DNA of 64,000 nucleotides, taken from the NCBI RefSeq assembly GCF_003573695.1, contig NW_020621936.1:11780001-11844000 (forward strand), read 5' to 3'. Of this stretch, positions 32,078 through 44,766 are shown piece after piece (position 1 is the stretch's first letter; each line of letters begins with the position of its first letter). The notes beneath the pieces were generated by a model. That model had not been told where the DNA came from. It ran no database searches and was given only the letters and a program-made list of their open reading frames with translations. The DNA is from Papaver somniferum. Lineage: Eukaryota > Streptophyta > Magnoliopsida > Ranunculales > Papaveraceae. The position numbers and the translations under genes were made by a program.

Positions 32078-32838
32078 TTACACAGAATTAGTTGGTAGCC
32101 TAGCTACAAGCTGGGCACCAACACTTTTTTGGATTGCCACGCTTATTCTATGAAATAAAAACTTGCTTGCACCACAATCTGCGTCGTTGTTGGCTAGACA
32201 GTTCTTGAGTCGTTTCAAAAAGGTTACTGTGTCATCAACTAATTCACCTAAGGTAGTGAAAGCTAGAACGCCAAATTCGTACCCGTGTGTTTCACATGTA
32301 GCTAAATACTTATTGCATTTGCGAAGGACTGCCTTGGTGATCGCTTGACGCAGAACAAAGGAGCGAATGTCGTTCGTGAATGGAGAGACCTCGGTAACAT
32401 CGAAACATGTATCCTTCCTGTTCGCCCAATTATATACCAACAAATCGGCAGGAAGCAAAGTGTTGGTTCCATTAGAGCTAAAACCGAGTGATGTTTCTTT
32501 TCTCGCTGACACTCCGAACCTAAAGCATATATCCAAGAAAATATCATGGACAAGGTCATGTATGAATTTAAGTCCTACCTCACTGGCATAGTGTAACGTA
32601 TGATCCCCATAGATTTCCATCTTCCTGTTGCAGCTAGAGCATCTGCTGCCTTCCGCGAAAAGGGGATGCCTAGGCGATAGCTCAGTACACACCGAAATTG
32701 GCGCGGACCGAGAGTTTGGTTTAATCCACTGATGGGTATGGCTAACAGGTAGTCTTGGGCACGTTTCATGCTTTTGCTTTGCCATAGCACTTTGTCTCGG
32801 GCAGATAAGTTGAAGTTGGTAGGCACTTGATTCTTCAC
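32078..32838 (-). pseudogene. LINE reverse-transcriptase C-terminal fragment
   Basis: Two overlapping frames form one protein after a frameshift near 32650-32670. The upstream frame gives KVLWQSKSMKRAQDYLLAIP and FRCVLSYRLGIPF; the downstream frame gives SRCSSCNRKMEIYGDHTLHY, DVTEVSPF, KCNKYLATCETHGYEFGVLA, ISVAIQKSVGAQLVARLP and a stop. This is the distal, zinc-finger-containing end of plant L1-type ORF2, after the catalytic domain. No YxDD reverse-transcriptase motif is left. A T-rich/A-rich boundary on either side (32040 and 32870) fits a truncated insertion inside the Mutator-like element. Confidence 0.75.
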
Positions 32839-33382
32839 GGCATCAAAATTGAAGTTGCCATAACACCTTTTTTTTTCTTTTCTTTTTTAAGGTATCAGGT
32901 GGTTGTTTTCATGGGTGAGTGGCTGTAAAAAGATAATGGAGGGTGTAGTAAGCGGTTGTTTTAGCGTAGAAGATGGGGTGATGTTGGTATACCGATAACA
33001 TTGTTGGTACTTGGAAGTTTTCTGGGCAATGTTCTTAAAGAACAGATAGGTTGGTGATGGTGGTGGTCACAGTGGAATATGGGTTGGTAATGGTGGTGGT
33101 CATGGTGGAAGAACATATGTATGGCGGCAGTGATAGTGGGTTGAATGACAGAACGACATTGAATGGAGAAGATATTTTTGTAAAGATTTTTTTTTCCTTC
33201 AGGGTAAAATCGTAAAGCGTAATAATAGTTTAAATAAAAATTAGGAAAAATGAAATAAAGTCTGGTCATCCGTCAAGTTTGACGGTCAACAGTAGATCCA
33301 GGTACCGGCCCTTAATATTTTAAATGTTGGGTACCAAAGAAATATGTTGGTCATTTGCTGGGTACCAAACATTAAATAGCCC

Positions 33383-34699
33383 TTATTATGTTTGTTTACA
33401 ATTTTTTTTGTGATAAATGGATTCTTCTAGTTTGTAAGGAGCTATAATTTGCTGAGTTTTATCGCATAACGAAGGCGGTGTGAATTTTCGATTAACAACA
33501 GTCATATATGAATTTACATGAACATTCATCTTATACTTTATTTTCTACCATGCTATGACGTTCTTATTGTTTGAATTCTTGTTAGACTTGCAGTACTATT
33601 CTTTTTGCATACATGCTGGTAATCTTGGTTGCTTATTGTTTGCGGCATTTCATTTTTTGTGAATTAAGTATGGATTCACACACTTCTTGATTGTTTCGAA
33701 CCTAATGTTACGCCCGCGAAAGTGGTTTCCTGGTAAGGTTTTGAGAATGATGTCAATGTTAACTTTTGTGTAAGTTTTTAGTTATGGATTAACGAGATTT
33801 TCATAACTTGATTTTGTGGATGTTTCCTTAATGAATACTGATTTGATTTAAAAACGAGTAGACTCTACTATAGAACTGTCAGGCCTTAATTGGCACCCCA
33901 CCTACGAGTGGCAACCCGGAAGACCGTTTGTTTGGTAACGGTGGTTGGCATCAGATTAACCTGACAACGACGTTCACCAAAGGAATAATAGAGTAACTTA
34001 TCTTTATTTGCAGCACTGAATCTTAGATATCGAACAATTGTTTATGGCTTCACATTTTATGAATCATTATTTTTGTTGCTCTTGTCTATGCCTTCATATT
34101 TTTATGTTGACCTTTCGTGCTAAATTGTATATCACATACTGGGCCGTGGCTCACCCTTTTGTTTAGTTTTTTTTCCCCACAGGGTTTGAGCTAGCTTGAT
34201 GTGGTAAGTTGGGAAGAGCTTACAACGTGGAGCTAAGGGCACAACGTGGTATATGTCATTGTCATTGTCATTGTCATTGTCCTTGTATATATATATATAT
34301 ATATATCATGAGATGTTCGTGGAGTGTTTTGTCACTAATACTAAGTTACTTTGGTTAGATTTTTTTACCAAGTAAAGATGGTTTAAATTTGCAAGGTTGA
34401 ATCTTAGTTTTGTAAAACTTTCAGATATTGATTTCCTCGTGTATTAAATCGCATTCATTGTTTTAATTTCAATTTCAAATATTTTTGTAAGGAACATTCA
34501 TTAACTTGTTTGGTATTTACATATAGAATTATTTCCTAGTTTGAACTTATACGCTGCTTATGAATGTCAAGTATTCTTATTTTGTTTTTCTTTTCATGGA
34601 AACTTCTATTGTTAATATTTTATATTTAAGACGATAATTCTAATTTACAGCTTGAATTCATTTTGTTGTTATTTTTCTGAAATAAGTTACATATCCTTT
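33383..34699. other. Intergenic, possible gypsy LTR remnant
   Basis: TGTTACGCCCGCGAAAG at 33706 and GGCCGTGGCTCACCC with CCCCACAGGGTTTGAG at 34143-34195 resemble chromovirus LTR ends and transcription-stop regions, but no end or target duplication was found. A (TGTCAT)n run (34255-34283) and an adjacent (TA)n run (34285-34306) follow. Confidence 0.35.
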
Positions 34700-36815
34700 T
34701 GTTAGAGCACTGCTCGGTCGAACTCGCATGCATTGCTATCTCAAGCATGTTTGTCAATGTTAGTGATCAAAACTATAAGTCTTGATTTCTAGTCTACTAT
34801 AGCTAAGTCTCGAACTAGGATTGAAAGTGTAGTTGAGCTCAAGAACTCCATGGCGATCATCATACAAGACGAAGAACTACTCAAGGAACTAGTGGAACTT
34901 CATCGACTAAAAGGTATGTGGAGACTTGAACTTATCTATCACTCAAAAGTCTATCTACTCTATCTTCTATCTTGAGACAAAAGTCGTTTTGCTATATAGA
35001 CTTTGATTATACACATTTGCTATTTCGAGTCGAGTTTATCTTGCTTATCTATTTCTCGAAATATGTGTTGGTAAGCTTTCACTTTGGCCAAGTACATCTT
35101 TACCTAGTGACGAAAGTCATATTATGTTTCAGTTACTTGAAAATGGCTTTGAAGAAAAATAGTTTGTGAATAACAACTATATAACGTCCTCTAAGAATGT
35201 TTCAATGATTGAAATGAGAGTTTAGATTATATAACCATTGTTGGATATAAGCATTGTGTGGTAACTCATACATGTATAAGTCCTTATTCCTTTAACCAAA
35301 GTATGCGTACTTTTCTGCTCAGGAAAACCGGAACAGAGTCTGCGAACCCAGTCCGTGTACTGTCGGAGGTTCTCTTCCCGAGAAAATCTGTCGGAGTTTG
35401 TGAACTATTTACAAACTTATTCCGCGTACTTAGGTTGGTTATTTTCTAAAAACGATTATTCGTGAACTTATACTTATATTAACTAAGGAATGCAAGTTTG
35501 TAAACCGTGGATATAAAGTTCATGAATCGATTCGAGTGAATCAAATCATTTTTTCTTCGATTGTGTCTAGTATACTTCTATAAGATTTAAGCAATTTAAC
35601 AAGTCTCTAACTAGTTCATTTGAGTCATTTGAACTAGTTATGGTAAAAAAGAATATGGTTAATATGGAAGTGATCATATGGCTAACCTTTTGGTTAACTA
35701 CCGTTGAACCAACGGATGTACATGTTTGGGTACAGTTACACAAACCTAAAACGTGCATTTCATTTGTGTGTAACAAGCTAAGTTTCGATCTAACGGTTGA
35801 AAGATATTATCTTGAATCTAATCAGGTTTTCATGTAAAGGTGTATATTGAATGCTTTGTTACTAAGCCAACATTGATTGCAAACCCTGATTTGAAAGAAT
35901 ATATAAAGGAGAAATCTAGCAACTGGGAAACCTAATCCCCACACCTCATGTGTGATACTATTTGTATAAGCTAGAGTCGATTCTCCTTTAACCTTAGGTT
36001 TCTACCGAGACCCTATAGGTTAACGACTTGAAGACTTCATTGGGATTGTGAAGCCAGACTGATACTACTTTCTTGTAGTTGTGTGATCTGATCTTGATGT
36101 TTCTATCGTATTGAGTACAATCGTAACGATTGGATTGAGATTGATACCTCCGATAGGAAAGATATAAAAGTAATCACAAACATCTTCGTCTCATCGTTTG
36201 TGATTCCACAATATCTTCTTTCCCCGCGTCGATTAATATTATTGTGAGGTGATTGATAATACTAGGTTGTTCTTCGGGAATATAAGTCCCGGTTATCAAT
36301 TGGTTCCTGTTCACCTTGATTTATCAAAAGTCGGAACAAAACTCGTAGGTATTTCTGTGGGAGACAGATTTATCTATTACCGTAGACTTTTCTGTGTGTT
36401 ACAAATTTGTTTATTAAAGTATTCGACTTTGGGTCGTAGCAACTCTTAGTTGTGGGTGAGATCAGCTAAGGGAATCAAGTGCGTAGTATCCTGCTGGGAT
36501 CAGAGACATAAGGAGCGCAACTGTACCTTGGATCAGTGTGAGATTGATTGGGGTTCAACTACAGTCCAAACCGAAGTTAGTTTGTAGAAGGATAGTGTTT
36601 GTAGCGGCTTAGTACATTGTGTGTTCAATCTGGACTAGGTCCCGGGGTTTTTCTGCATTTGCGGTTTCCTCGTTAACAAAGTTTCTGGTGTCTGTGTTAT
36701 TTCTTTTCCGCATTATATTGTTTATCTTTATAATTGAAATATCACAGGTTGTGCGTTTGAATCAATCAATTGAGAAATCCTAACTTTGATTGTTGATTGA
36801 AATTGATTGATCCTT
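34700..36815 (+). mobile_element. 5' LTR of outer copia-type element (plus)
   Basis: Begins TGTTAGAGCACTGCTCGG, the same start as four other LTR copies in the window (51938, 57979, 61227 minus; 58437 plus). It is shorter than the 2.45-kb copy at 49488: about 330 bp of its 3' end and the primer site are missing, so the element was deleted at this junction. Contains GTATGCGTAC and CCGCGTAC words. Confidence 0.7.
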
Positions 36816-38245
36816 GACATAAGAATTTCATCCTTTGTTTAGAATGTCTCTTGAGTTCTCAAGAAGCAGTCTAAATTTGGATCCTCTATTCCCTTGGTCA
36901 CATATCAGGGTTGTGACCACAAGTGCACGTACACCTGACCCACACGGACGTACAATATTTCCTAGGGTTTTCCATGGAACACCTTTATATACACATATGT
37001 GTCATTTCTTGATACATTGTTCCGTAAGGTCAGAAGGTTCTACTAAATTTTGGTGTGCACAATGAATGGAAACAACAAAGATGATGAAGTCAAGAAGGGC
37101 AAGACTATCAAGTTTCACAAGAATCCTGTTTTCATAACATGTTATCATGCCGTTGATCATGAAAACAAACTACCAGTTCAGATGTCATCACAACTGGTAG
37201 GAAATCCTCTTCGAGATTTTGAGGTCGTACGTGAACAACTCGGAATTGCAACAAGGCATCTTAATTTTCTGAAAAACGAACTGAAGAAAGCAACTGATGA
37301 GCTCGTCCATGTTCAATCTCTAGTTGCTGACCGGGTTTAGCGTTTTTCGGATCATGTTCTATAAAGAGTTATTTTCCTAGTAAATCTTCTATTAAGAATT
37401 TTATCTCGTGTTTAGAAGAATAAATAGAGTTTGGAATAGCCATTATTGTGTTTTCACATAACTATGTCCAACGTTCTCATCTTCATGTTTTTAGGTTTAT
37501 TTGTTTAAATTCTAAAATTGTTTGTAAGATGAGTTTTGCAGTATTAATATTTATGGTTTTATATATTGCAATTTGTTATGGGATATGTGTGTTTACGTCC
37601 GTGAACTATGATTGTCGCATACCTTGTCAAAAGTTAAGTATTTCGTATGTCGATATGCATGTATTGATAAAAGAATGAATGAAGCCTATTATGTCATTAT
37701 GAAAATATTGATGGAAGATAGGATGAACTTTTGTTTACGAGGATTATTCTATTGTATGTCATTGTGAAAATAGTGATGGAAAATAGAATGAATCCTTGTT
37801 TATTCCGCAGTATTGATCTTGCCTGATCCATATTTTATGTATATACTGTCAGGCACTGGAAGTTCTCTTATGTCGAGCAATTCCGATTAGATTAATCATG
37901 GGTTCTCTTGTGGTTAATCTAATTGAGTATTTTTGGATTCAAATTCATATTCGTATGTGATTTGTTATGACCAAAGAAATCCTTCTTTTCTTATGAAATT
38001 AAGGTCGCTCTTGTTGTTCTTTCGGGAATGACATTTTATGGGGGAGAGTTCTTAATTGAACTTGTGCTTAATTGCCAAATCTTTGTGGGGAGTGCGGCTG
38101 TAGAATATTATATGAGTTATCTTGTATCTTTATAAACTCCTTGATGAAAGCATTTAGCTTCGGCTATACGATTGCATCTAAATAAGTTGATATGTGCTTT
38201 CTTTTGGTCATGAAATGTCTCTATAGAAATTTTCATTAGGATCCC
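36816..38245 (+). mobile_element. Outer copia-type element, internal part (5' piece)
   Basis: Lacks gag, pol and primer site. From about 37440 on it matches, in opposite orientation, the 3' internal region of the minus copies (52400-53290 and 61680-62510). It is cut at TTAGGATCCC (38236-38245), and the continuation GTTTTCGTACCTTTGCC is at 57985. Confidence 0.7.
37062..37340 (+). CDS. Cargo ORF of outer copia element, unknown
   Basis: 92 codons from the first ATG: MNGNNKDDEVKKGKTIKFHK, then a middle with LPVQMSSQLVGNPLRDFEVV, then a predicted amphipathic helix (REQLGIATRHLNFLKNELKK) with Leu at heptad positions. No known domain. It sits where the related element at 49488 has a different coiled-coil ORF. 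Probably an element-encoded remnant, perhaps the end of a gag-like protein. Confidence 0.4.
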   Translation: MNGNNKDDEVKKGKTIKFHKNPVFITCYHAVDHENKLPVQMSSQLVGNPLRDFEVVREQLGIATRHLNFLKNELKKATDELVHVQSLVADRV

Positions 38246-41200
38246 TGATCGCTGTCGTAGGTGTCAAAAATAATTACACTTTCTTACTACTCAAAATATA
38301 TAATGAAGCAAGGGCAAGAAAGGATCGTTCCCACAGAGAGGACTAAGGTTGTCGAGTTGTTTAGGTTTCCTATAATAACAATGGGGGGTTTTCTGATTTT
38401 AATATAATAAACTAAATAAAAGCAAACAATAAAGGTAAACAAATCAAATCAAGGATGAGAAAGTATTGGTCAAGGATATCGTTTTCATTCACTAACATGT
38501 TCTTGTCTTAATAATTAGAATTGATATTTAATCTCTCATTATCAAAGGTCCTAGGATACCTTGATCGCAAGAACATCGCGCTAATTTCCTCTTGTCATCA
38601 ACAAACACATTAAAAGATGCGAATATGAATTCTACCTAAGAGAACAACCTAACGTGTAAAAGCACTAATCAAGTTTAATTCCCTAGATGCACTAAGTTCT
38701 ATGAAATCAGGCCAATCAAAACAATCGAACGTGTAAAAGCACCAATCCGATTTAACAAAGGTCAAGGTTCACATATGGTTACTAGAATATATCACTACAA
38801 GCAATAACCATATTTGTGCTACTTGTATTCAAGATGCATCACTTTTACGTATGAAACACCCTAAACTAGCATTAGATGTAAATACGAGTTCAATCAATTG
38901 GCCACTCAACTAAACAAATATTCAAATCATACATGGCGATAAATATAATGAATCAAGATCTATAATTATGAGACAAAACTAATTTATTAATAAAAGAAAC
39001 ATGCTTTGTGAATCAAATTAATCCATAATCAATGATAAAATTAACTACTCATGTTAATGGGATTCATAACAAGAATAAAGAGAAGAAGTTTCATGTTTCT
39101 AAACCCTAAAACAAAAATAGAAAAAGAGATAAGATTCAAAGATAAGATAAGATCATTTTTTAAAGAATAAAACCCCTTCCTCTATATAGCCCTGCCTTCA
39201 TTATTTCCAAATATGAGCCATCTCCAACCACATAAGCTCCTGTTTCTTCTGCTACATAAGAGCCCAAATATCAAAGCCCAAGTCCATCTGAGTAAGCAAC
39301 TGAATCGGTGAGTCAACTCGGCTGACTCCGATTCAGACAAGGTTCTGACAGTTCTGCCATGTTTCCGGCACATTCAGGCCATTAGTTCTTCCCTGCAGTT
39401 TTATATCATCTGCAACTCCACTGCCTGCAATTCCATAAGCTCGAACCCCCATCTGTTACGGCATATACCAGACTCCCATTTTTTCCATTACCAAAACCAT
39501 GGCAGCACACACAGCAACACCAGTTCATTTCCATTGAACCTTTGTAGTTCACCCATTTTTCCATGTCTGCGGCATCGTTAAGACCTCCAACCTTAGTAAT
39601 CAACAACTCCTTTCCTCCAGCCATCATCAACAATAGCAGAAGCTCAAAATCTCCAAATTCCTGTGACATATTCCGTAAACTCGAGCTTCTACTTCTTTGA
39701 ACTGAACATATCCACCGGAACCTCTTGTATCACAGTACCACCTTTATCATTCTCCTTATCATCTAACCCATCTCCTCATTCATCTCGGCAGACAAGCACA
39801 ACCACAAGCTCATGGCATCAGACTCACAACCCTTGTAATCTTCTCAGCTGCACAATTCAGCTCAACTGTACTCTTGCATAACCACTTGAGCCATAATCCA
39901 TTCTCTGCAATTGCATTCTCAACACTGACTCAAACCAGCCACCAATTCAGTCAGCATCACAATCTAAGCCTCCCCGCAATATCATACATTCATAATTTAA
40001 CAACGTCATCTCGTTATACCACCTGCACTGCAATATAACCCTGCCCATCCATTCTACATGGCTCAGCTCAATCTCTCTTCTGTCTGCTATATCTCCTTGC
40101 TGCAACATCAAGTCACAGCATTAGTTCACAGCTCCCTCTTGCATCTTTACCAACACCAGTGCAATCTTCAACAGCAAGACCTAATGTACTCAGCTGCCCC
40201 TGCACGACCAATTCAACCCCAATCATTCAAACCTATTCTCCACTGCTGCATCTTGCATCATTACATCACAAACCCTGTAATCATTGTCTCAAATCCACCA
40301 ACAAACCCCTGACAAACATTTCTTCTTGAGCTACAGCCTCCACATAACAAAATTCATCTTCACTTGCACCAGATCTCATACCCCTTTCGCAGGTTAACAC
40401 CAATGCAATTCAGACCTGCTCTGCCATCTTCTAATGCTTCACAGATTCCACCAATTCCCCAGCTACAGTATTCAACCTGTACCCACTTGGCCAACTGCAG
40501 CAACAACAACATATCTGCCATTACTTGCACCTGCAACTCTGAACTAGACATTCATCTAATTAGTTCATTCAATTGCACACAGCTCCTAACATACATCTAT
40601 TCCTCATTCCCATTCATTCATTTACCAGGCGGTCCAGGCCTATGCTTCACTTCAAACAAATGAACCATGGCAGCGACACCATTCTGCTCATACCCAATTT
40701 TCGGTCATCTCTCTGCAAAAGAACAAATTCAGCTAAAACCCATCTTTCCTTATCATCAAATTCTTCTTCTAAACCCTTCAATCAATCTTCCTTCTCTGAT
40801 TTCTCAGGAACCCTAATCTCCATAATCAAACCAGTTCCTGTTCATCACCAGATACATCAGATTCCATCGAATTCAATTTCAGTACCACCAGACCCTAACT
40901 TCCTTGTGGTGTTCTCGATCCATTCTGTAACTTGAGCATCAGTACATCCTTTCGATCTTGATTTCTTGTTCATCTCAGAAACCTGCAATACAAACCCTAA
41001 CTGTGAATCCAAGTGTAACCCATTTCCTATTCCATTACTCTCTTCTCGATTCCGCAGCGTAGTCTTCTTCTTCATTACAGAATCATCATCATCTCTTCAA
41101 TCTCAGGAGGACACAGTTCAGAGAACATTTGCGCCTCCATTTCTTCTTCTTTCTAGAATTCAGGTGGGTTCGAAAAGAAATGAGAAAGACAATTCTCGTG

Positions 41201-41373
41201 ATGTTAGCGCTAGGTAATAGCCACAATTGCTATAAACACCCAGAAAATGGATTCGGGCCAACAATTGGCAGCCATCATTCCTGAAACATATATAAGGCTG
41301 TCCCTTAACGCTCGCCTGACTGCAGATAATGCTCCCCTGTGAATGACCTTTCTGACCTTTTTACTCCAAAACC
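38246..41373 (-). repeat. 3' LTR of gypsy element (5' end lost)
   Basis: Collinear with 44772-49482 minus its inserted MITE. It ends at CTTTTTACTCCAAA, where the partner LTR continues for about 130 bp more. So the start of this LTR, and probably the polypurine tract, were deleted. It has about 50 bp near 41288-41338 that the partner lacks. Confidence 0.75.
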
Positions 41374-43132
41374 TACTTTTCTAACTTACTAGTTCTCCGA
41401 GATGATAGCATCCAACGCGCTAAGAAGACATAGAGATTCTGCACACTAGTCATAAGAAGTTAGACACATAAATGAACACAATCTCATCCTTAAAAGTTGA
41501 GAGAGAAATAACCATCCCTTATCGAAAGAAATTCGGGTTCGGAGTGATCAAAAGTCTCGACTCTGCCTCACAAGAAAGGGTTTTATGATATTGCTCTCAA
41601 TAATAAATAGCTCTTTATGGGTCACACATGTGTCCAGGTAGGAATGAAGAGAAAATCCTGCGACACCTTGAATGGTAGGATGGCAAAAACCCTCCGAATT
41701 GTTTTGAAAACCCACATCTTTTATCATTTTTGAAAACCCATTTTTCTGACGATCTCTAAGAAAGGAAATCAACCACTTGACGAATGTGGGAATATGCTTA
41801 CTTACCACGTTATCCGTTCGACGTGCAGCTAGCACCACTCTCACAACATCCATAGAAACGTCTTCGGTCTTCAATCGGTCTCTTCATCTTCGTCTTCGGT
41901 CTTCAACTCTTGATGATAACTCTTGAACTTCGTAGAATCTTGACAATGTGACACTTTTCCTCTAAATCCTTGTTGCTTGAAACTTCACTATAGATATTCC
42001 TTCTTTCCATTAGCTTTATTGAAAGAACAAAACTAAAAACAAACTATACAAGCCCAAAATATGATACAATGAATTTTTCTTGTCTCCTTTTTTTTTATGA
42101 GACAAGAAAATATACAAAAATAAAAACAAAACAAAACCAAATAAAAACTAGTAACGAAAATAAAAAATTTCTCTTGCCTTTTTTTCTTGATTTTTTTTTT
42201 ATATGTATATTTTTTTTCATTTTTTCATGACAAGGGACCTAGCATAATGATGACCATGTCCCAAGTTTTTTTTTTGACAAGAGAAGATAAAATACAAATT
42301 AACAAATAAAAATAAAGATAAAATAAAAATGCAAGTACAAAGGTCATGGTGTAAGTACTTTACCGCTCGATTCTTCACAACTTGTATGTCTCGATATCAT
42401 AAACTTCTTGAATTCTTCTTGATAATATTCGCTCTTATACAATAGTCTTCAACTTGTAAGAATTATGCTCCTTGTCTTGTTGCTTTACTTGATTCTGAAA
42501 TCTGCTCATTTTTGTACCGTTGCTTGTAAACCTTGAACGTTTTCAACTTTCCTTCGAATTTGTGATGCTCCTCTTGTTAATGATGATGGTGTTTCTATGG
42601 ACCTGTTGGTGTAGAGAGAGATAAAGTGGATGGTGCTAACTGCGAACAAGAATACAAGTGGTATGTAAGTTAGCAATTCGATGACACCCTCATGATTGAT
42701 AAAATAGCACTCAAGAGATCAAAATAGTGCTTCTATTGGTGGTAGGTTGGACAACTCACCATTCTGCCCGGAGTTTACGTATGGTGACACACACTCTAAA
42801 AGCACAAATTTAGACAGGTACAAAGATTTGAAGGTCGGTGCCTCTCATGATGTAACATGGGTAGTCTCCACTATAGGGGACCACTACTCAAATACCGAAT
42901 TCAGTCTGCACCTTATTTGCCACTGGGATGGTTAAATCCAACTTTAACTCTCATACAAGTAAGAAACCCGATCATGTTCTCTGTCATCTCTAAGTTCAGT
43001 TAATCTTATGAGAATCTCGATGTAATCTTAGCGACATGTATACGATGTGACTCTAAACTAAGTACAAGTTGGAGTTTTTATTCACTATTTTACAAAAAAG
43101 TTGAAATTTTTACAATGCAAATGCGCTTAACC
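41374..43132 (-). other. Gypsy element 3' internal noncoding region
   Basis: AT-rich, with GACAAGAGA/GACAAGAAA words repeated and a minus-strand open stretch of 108 codons (41548-41874) of no recognisable family. This is the region between pol and 3' LTR in Tat-like elements; pol itself is absent. Confidence 0.5.
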
Positions 43133-43351
43133 ATTCCCCCACACTTAAACTTTACATTGTCCTCAATGTAAATTGAGTCATCCAAAGTAAGTCAAGGTGG
43201 GAAATCCTAACATGATAAGTGACAAGAAATCAGAAAAAATAAAAACAAGACAAGAAAAAGCTAAAAATAAGACAGAACTACTCATCCTATGGGTTGCCTC
43301 CCATTTAGCGCTTGGTTTAAAGTCGTCAGCCCGACTATAACCTTGCAAGAT

Positions 43352-44700
43352 TCATTCCCCATATACCAACAATCTGAAAAGTTGGGGATCCTTCCACGTA
43401 ACCTGTTTTGCAAACACTAGCTTCACACAAATATCAGTTTCATAAAACATAAACGAAGCTATTAACCGATAGAAGTTTCCCCCACACTTATTCTTTTCTA
43501 CACTTGGAAGTGTATAAAGAACATAAAAATCAGGAACTTCTATGGTTTCTTCTTTGCAAACATCCATAGTATGAGAATCAAATGTTTCTAATGGCGGAAA
43601 TCGAGAAACAAAGTCGTTCAACAATATTCTCGAAGCATACATTCATGCCAATAAGAGGTAAAGGAGAAGAAACAATATGCAAAGGGTTAGACAAACCTTG
43701 CAAAATCTCTTGTATCACATAATCCTCTTCATCCTTGAAAAACTCAAGTGAATTACTCACCTCTTTTATATCATGGTCCTCTATCAAACCTTGCAACCAT
43801 TCTTCGTCCGTTTCTGCCGTAACCAAAGTCTCGACATAAACATCATCATTACAATTCTTTGCAAGTTCAATTGGGTCTTCCACAATATTGGTCAAACCGG
43901 TCACATTCTCAACACACTCGTCATCATTAGGCTCAAACCTTGTTTCAAGAAAGCTCTGTAAAACACTAGTTTCATCATACTCATGTACCTTTTGAATAGG
44001 TGATTGATCATTATAAAGATCAAGAGTTGAGTCAACTACACTAATGTCATCAAATATCTCCAAAGGTTGATCCTTTTCAACACAATCATCTTCATTTTCA
44101 GACTCACCATAATAAGAATCGTCGTCAGTTTCCCATCCTTTATCACGACGCCGTTTAAGCTCCATACGAATGGTCCTACTAATTTCATCGACAAGCTCTT
44201 CCGAGGCTCCATCATCTTCCAACTTGTATAATTTCTCTGCAAGTTTTCTAACGTTCACACGCTTACCACCATTGGCTACAATAGGTTCTCTTTCCCATGA
44301 CTCTTCCCTTTGAATGGGTGAATGATCATAACTACGATCTAGAGTCGGGTAAGAAAAAGTGTTGCAGAAATTGGTTTGTGCCATGTTCAGTCCATTTATA
44401 GCATGCATACATCTCGGATAAAGCAAATTGGAAGTATAATTGTCCCCACCTAGGTGCTTGACTTACATACCCATTACAAGGTTGTTGTTGGTATGTATGA
44501 AAATCACCATAAGCTCTTGGATATTGATCATAGCCAATCAATTGGTTCCGATCGTATTCCATAGATGGTGGGCAATCTTCATAGTGTTGAGGAGGTTGAA
44601 AACCGTATCCATTACTCCAGTATGCTCCTTCCATGTGACAATAAGTACCTGAAACAAGATTTCTCAAAAGTACGTCAAAACCAGAAATTAATAAAAACAA
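43352..44700 (-). pseudogene. Gag-like acidic ORF of the gypsy element, frameshifted
   Basis: Three overlapping minus-strand frames read in order: 44700-44332 (Tyr/Gln/Pro-rich: YWSNGYGFQPPQHYED, PSMEYDRNQLIGYDQYP), 44426-43578 (RKLAEKLYKLEDDGASEELV, then a long Asp/Glu-rich region with two DxSPIQ motifs) and 43642-43352 (FYVLYTLPSVEKNKCGGNFY). Frameshifts near 44380 and 43610 separate them. The Tyr/Gln-rich opening followed by an acidic body is what I know from non-autonomous Tat-like elements in which gag is kept or replaced and pol lost. No zinc knuckle seen. It could be needed for packaging by a helper element. Confidence 0.5.
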
Positions 44701-44748
44701 AAAACAAAACTAAAAATAAGAAATCAAAAACAAGTGACAAACGCTGCC

Positions 44749-44766
44749 TCCCCGGCAGCGGTGCCA
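44749..44766 (-). promoter_or_regulatory. Primer-binding site of gypsy element
   Basis: TGGCACCGCTGCCGGGGA on the minus strand, 5 nt from the LTR end. Two substitutions from the common Tat/Athila TGGCGCCGTTGCCGGGGA. Confidence 0.7.

Larger units (their letters stand above)
30637..33382. mobile_element. Mutator-like element carrying captured DNA
   Basis: Terminal inverted repeats of about 110 bp begin GGGCTACTTAATGTTTGGTA and end in its imperfect complement (TACCAAACATTAAATAGCCC). Flanks are TTATTATTT (30628-30636) and TTATTATGT (33383-33391), a 9-bp duplication with one mismatch, as expected for Mutator-like elements. No MURA transposase was seen. The inside holds promoter/leader-like DNA with TTAACCCTAATAAATAAAAT and GATGGTGATT words at 31740-31990, a nested hAT-like element and a LINE fragment. 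It is Pack-MULE-like. Confidence 0.75.

Noticed and set aside
32163..32591. Plus-strand frames over the LINE region
   Set aside because: Antisense shadows of the reverse-transcriptase fragment.
39663..41217. Several plus-strand open frames of 70-120 codons, conserved in both gypsy LTRs (also 47676-49230)
   Set aside because: They lie in C/A-rich LTR DNA antisense to the element, overlap each other in different frames, and are conserved only because the two LTRs are near-identical copies.
42747..42935. 62-codon plus-strand frame (PFCPEFTYGDTHS...)
   Set aside because: It lies antisense in the noncoding 3' part of the gypsy element; probably chance.
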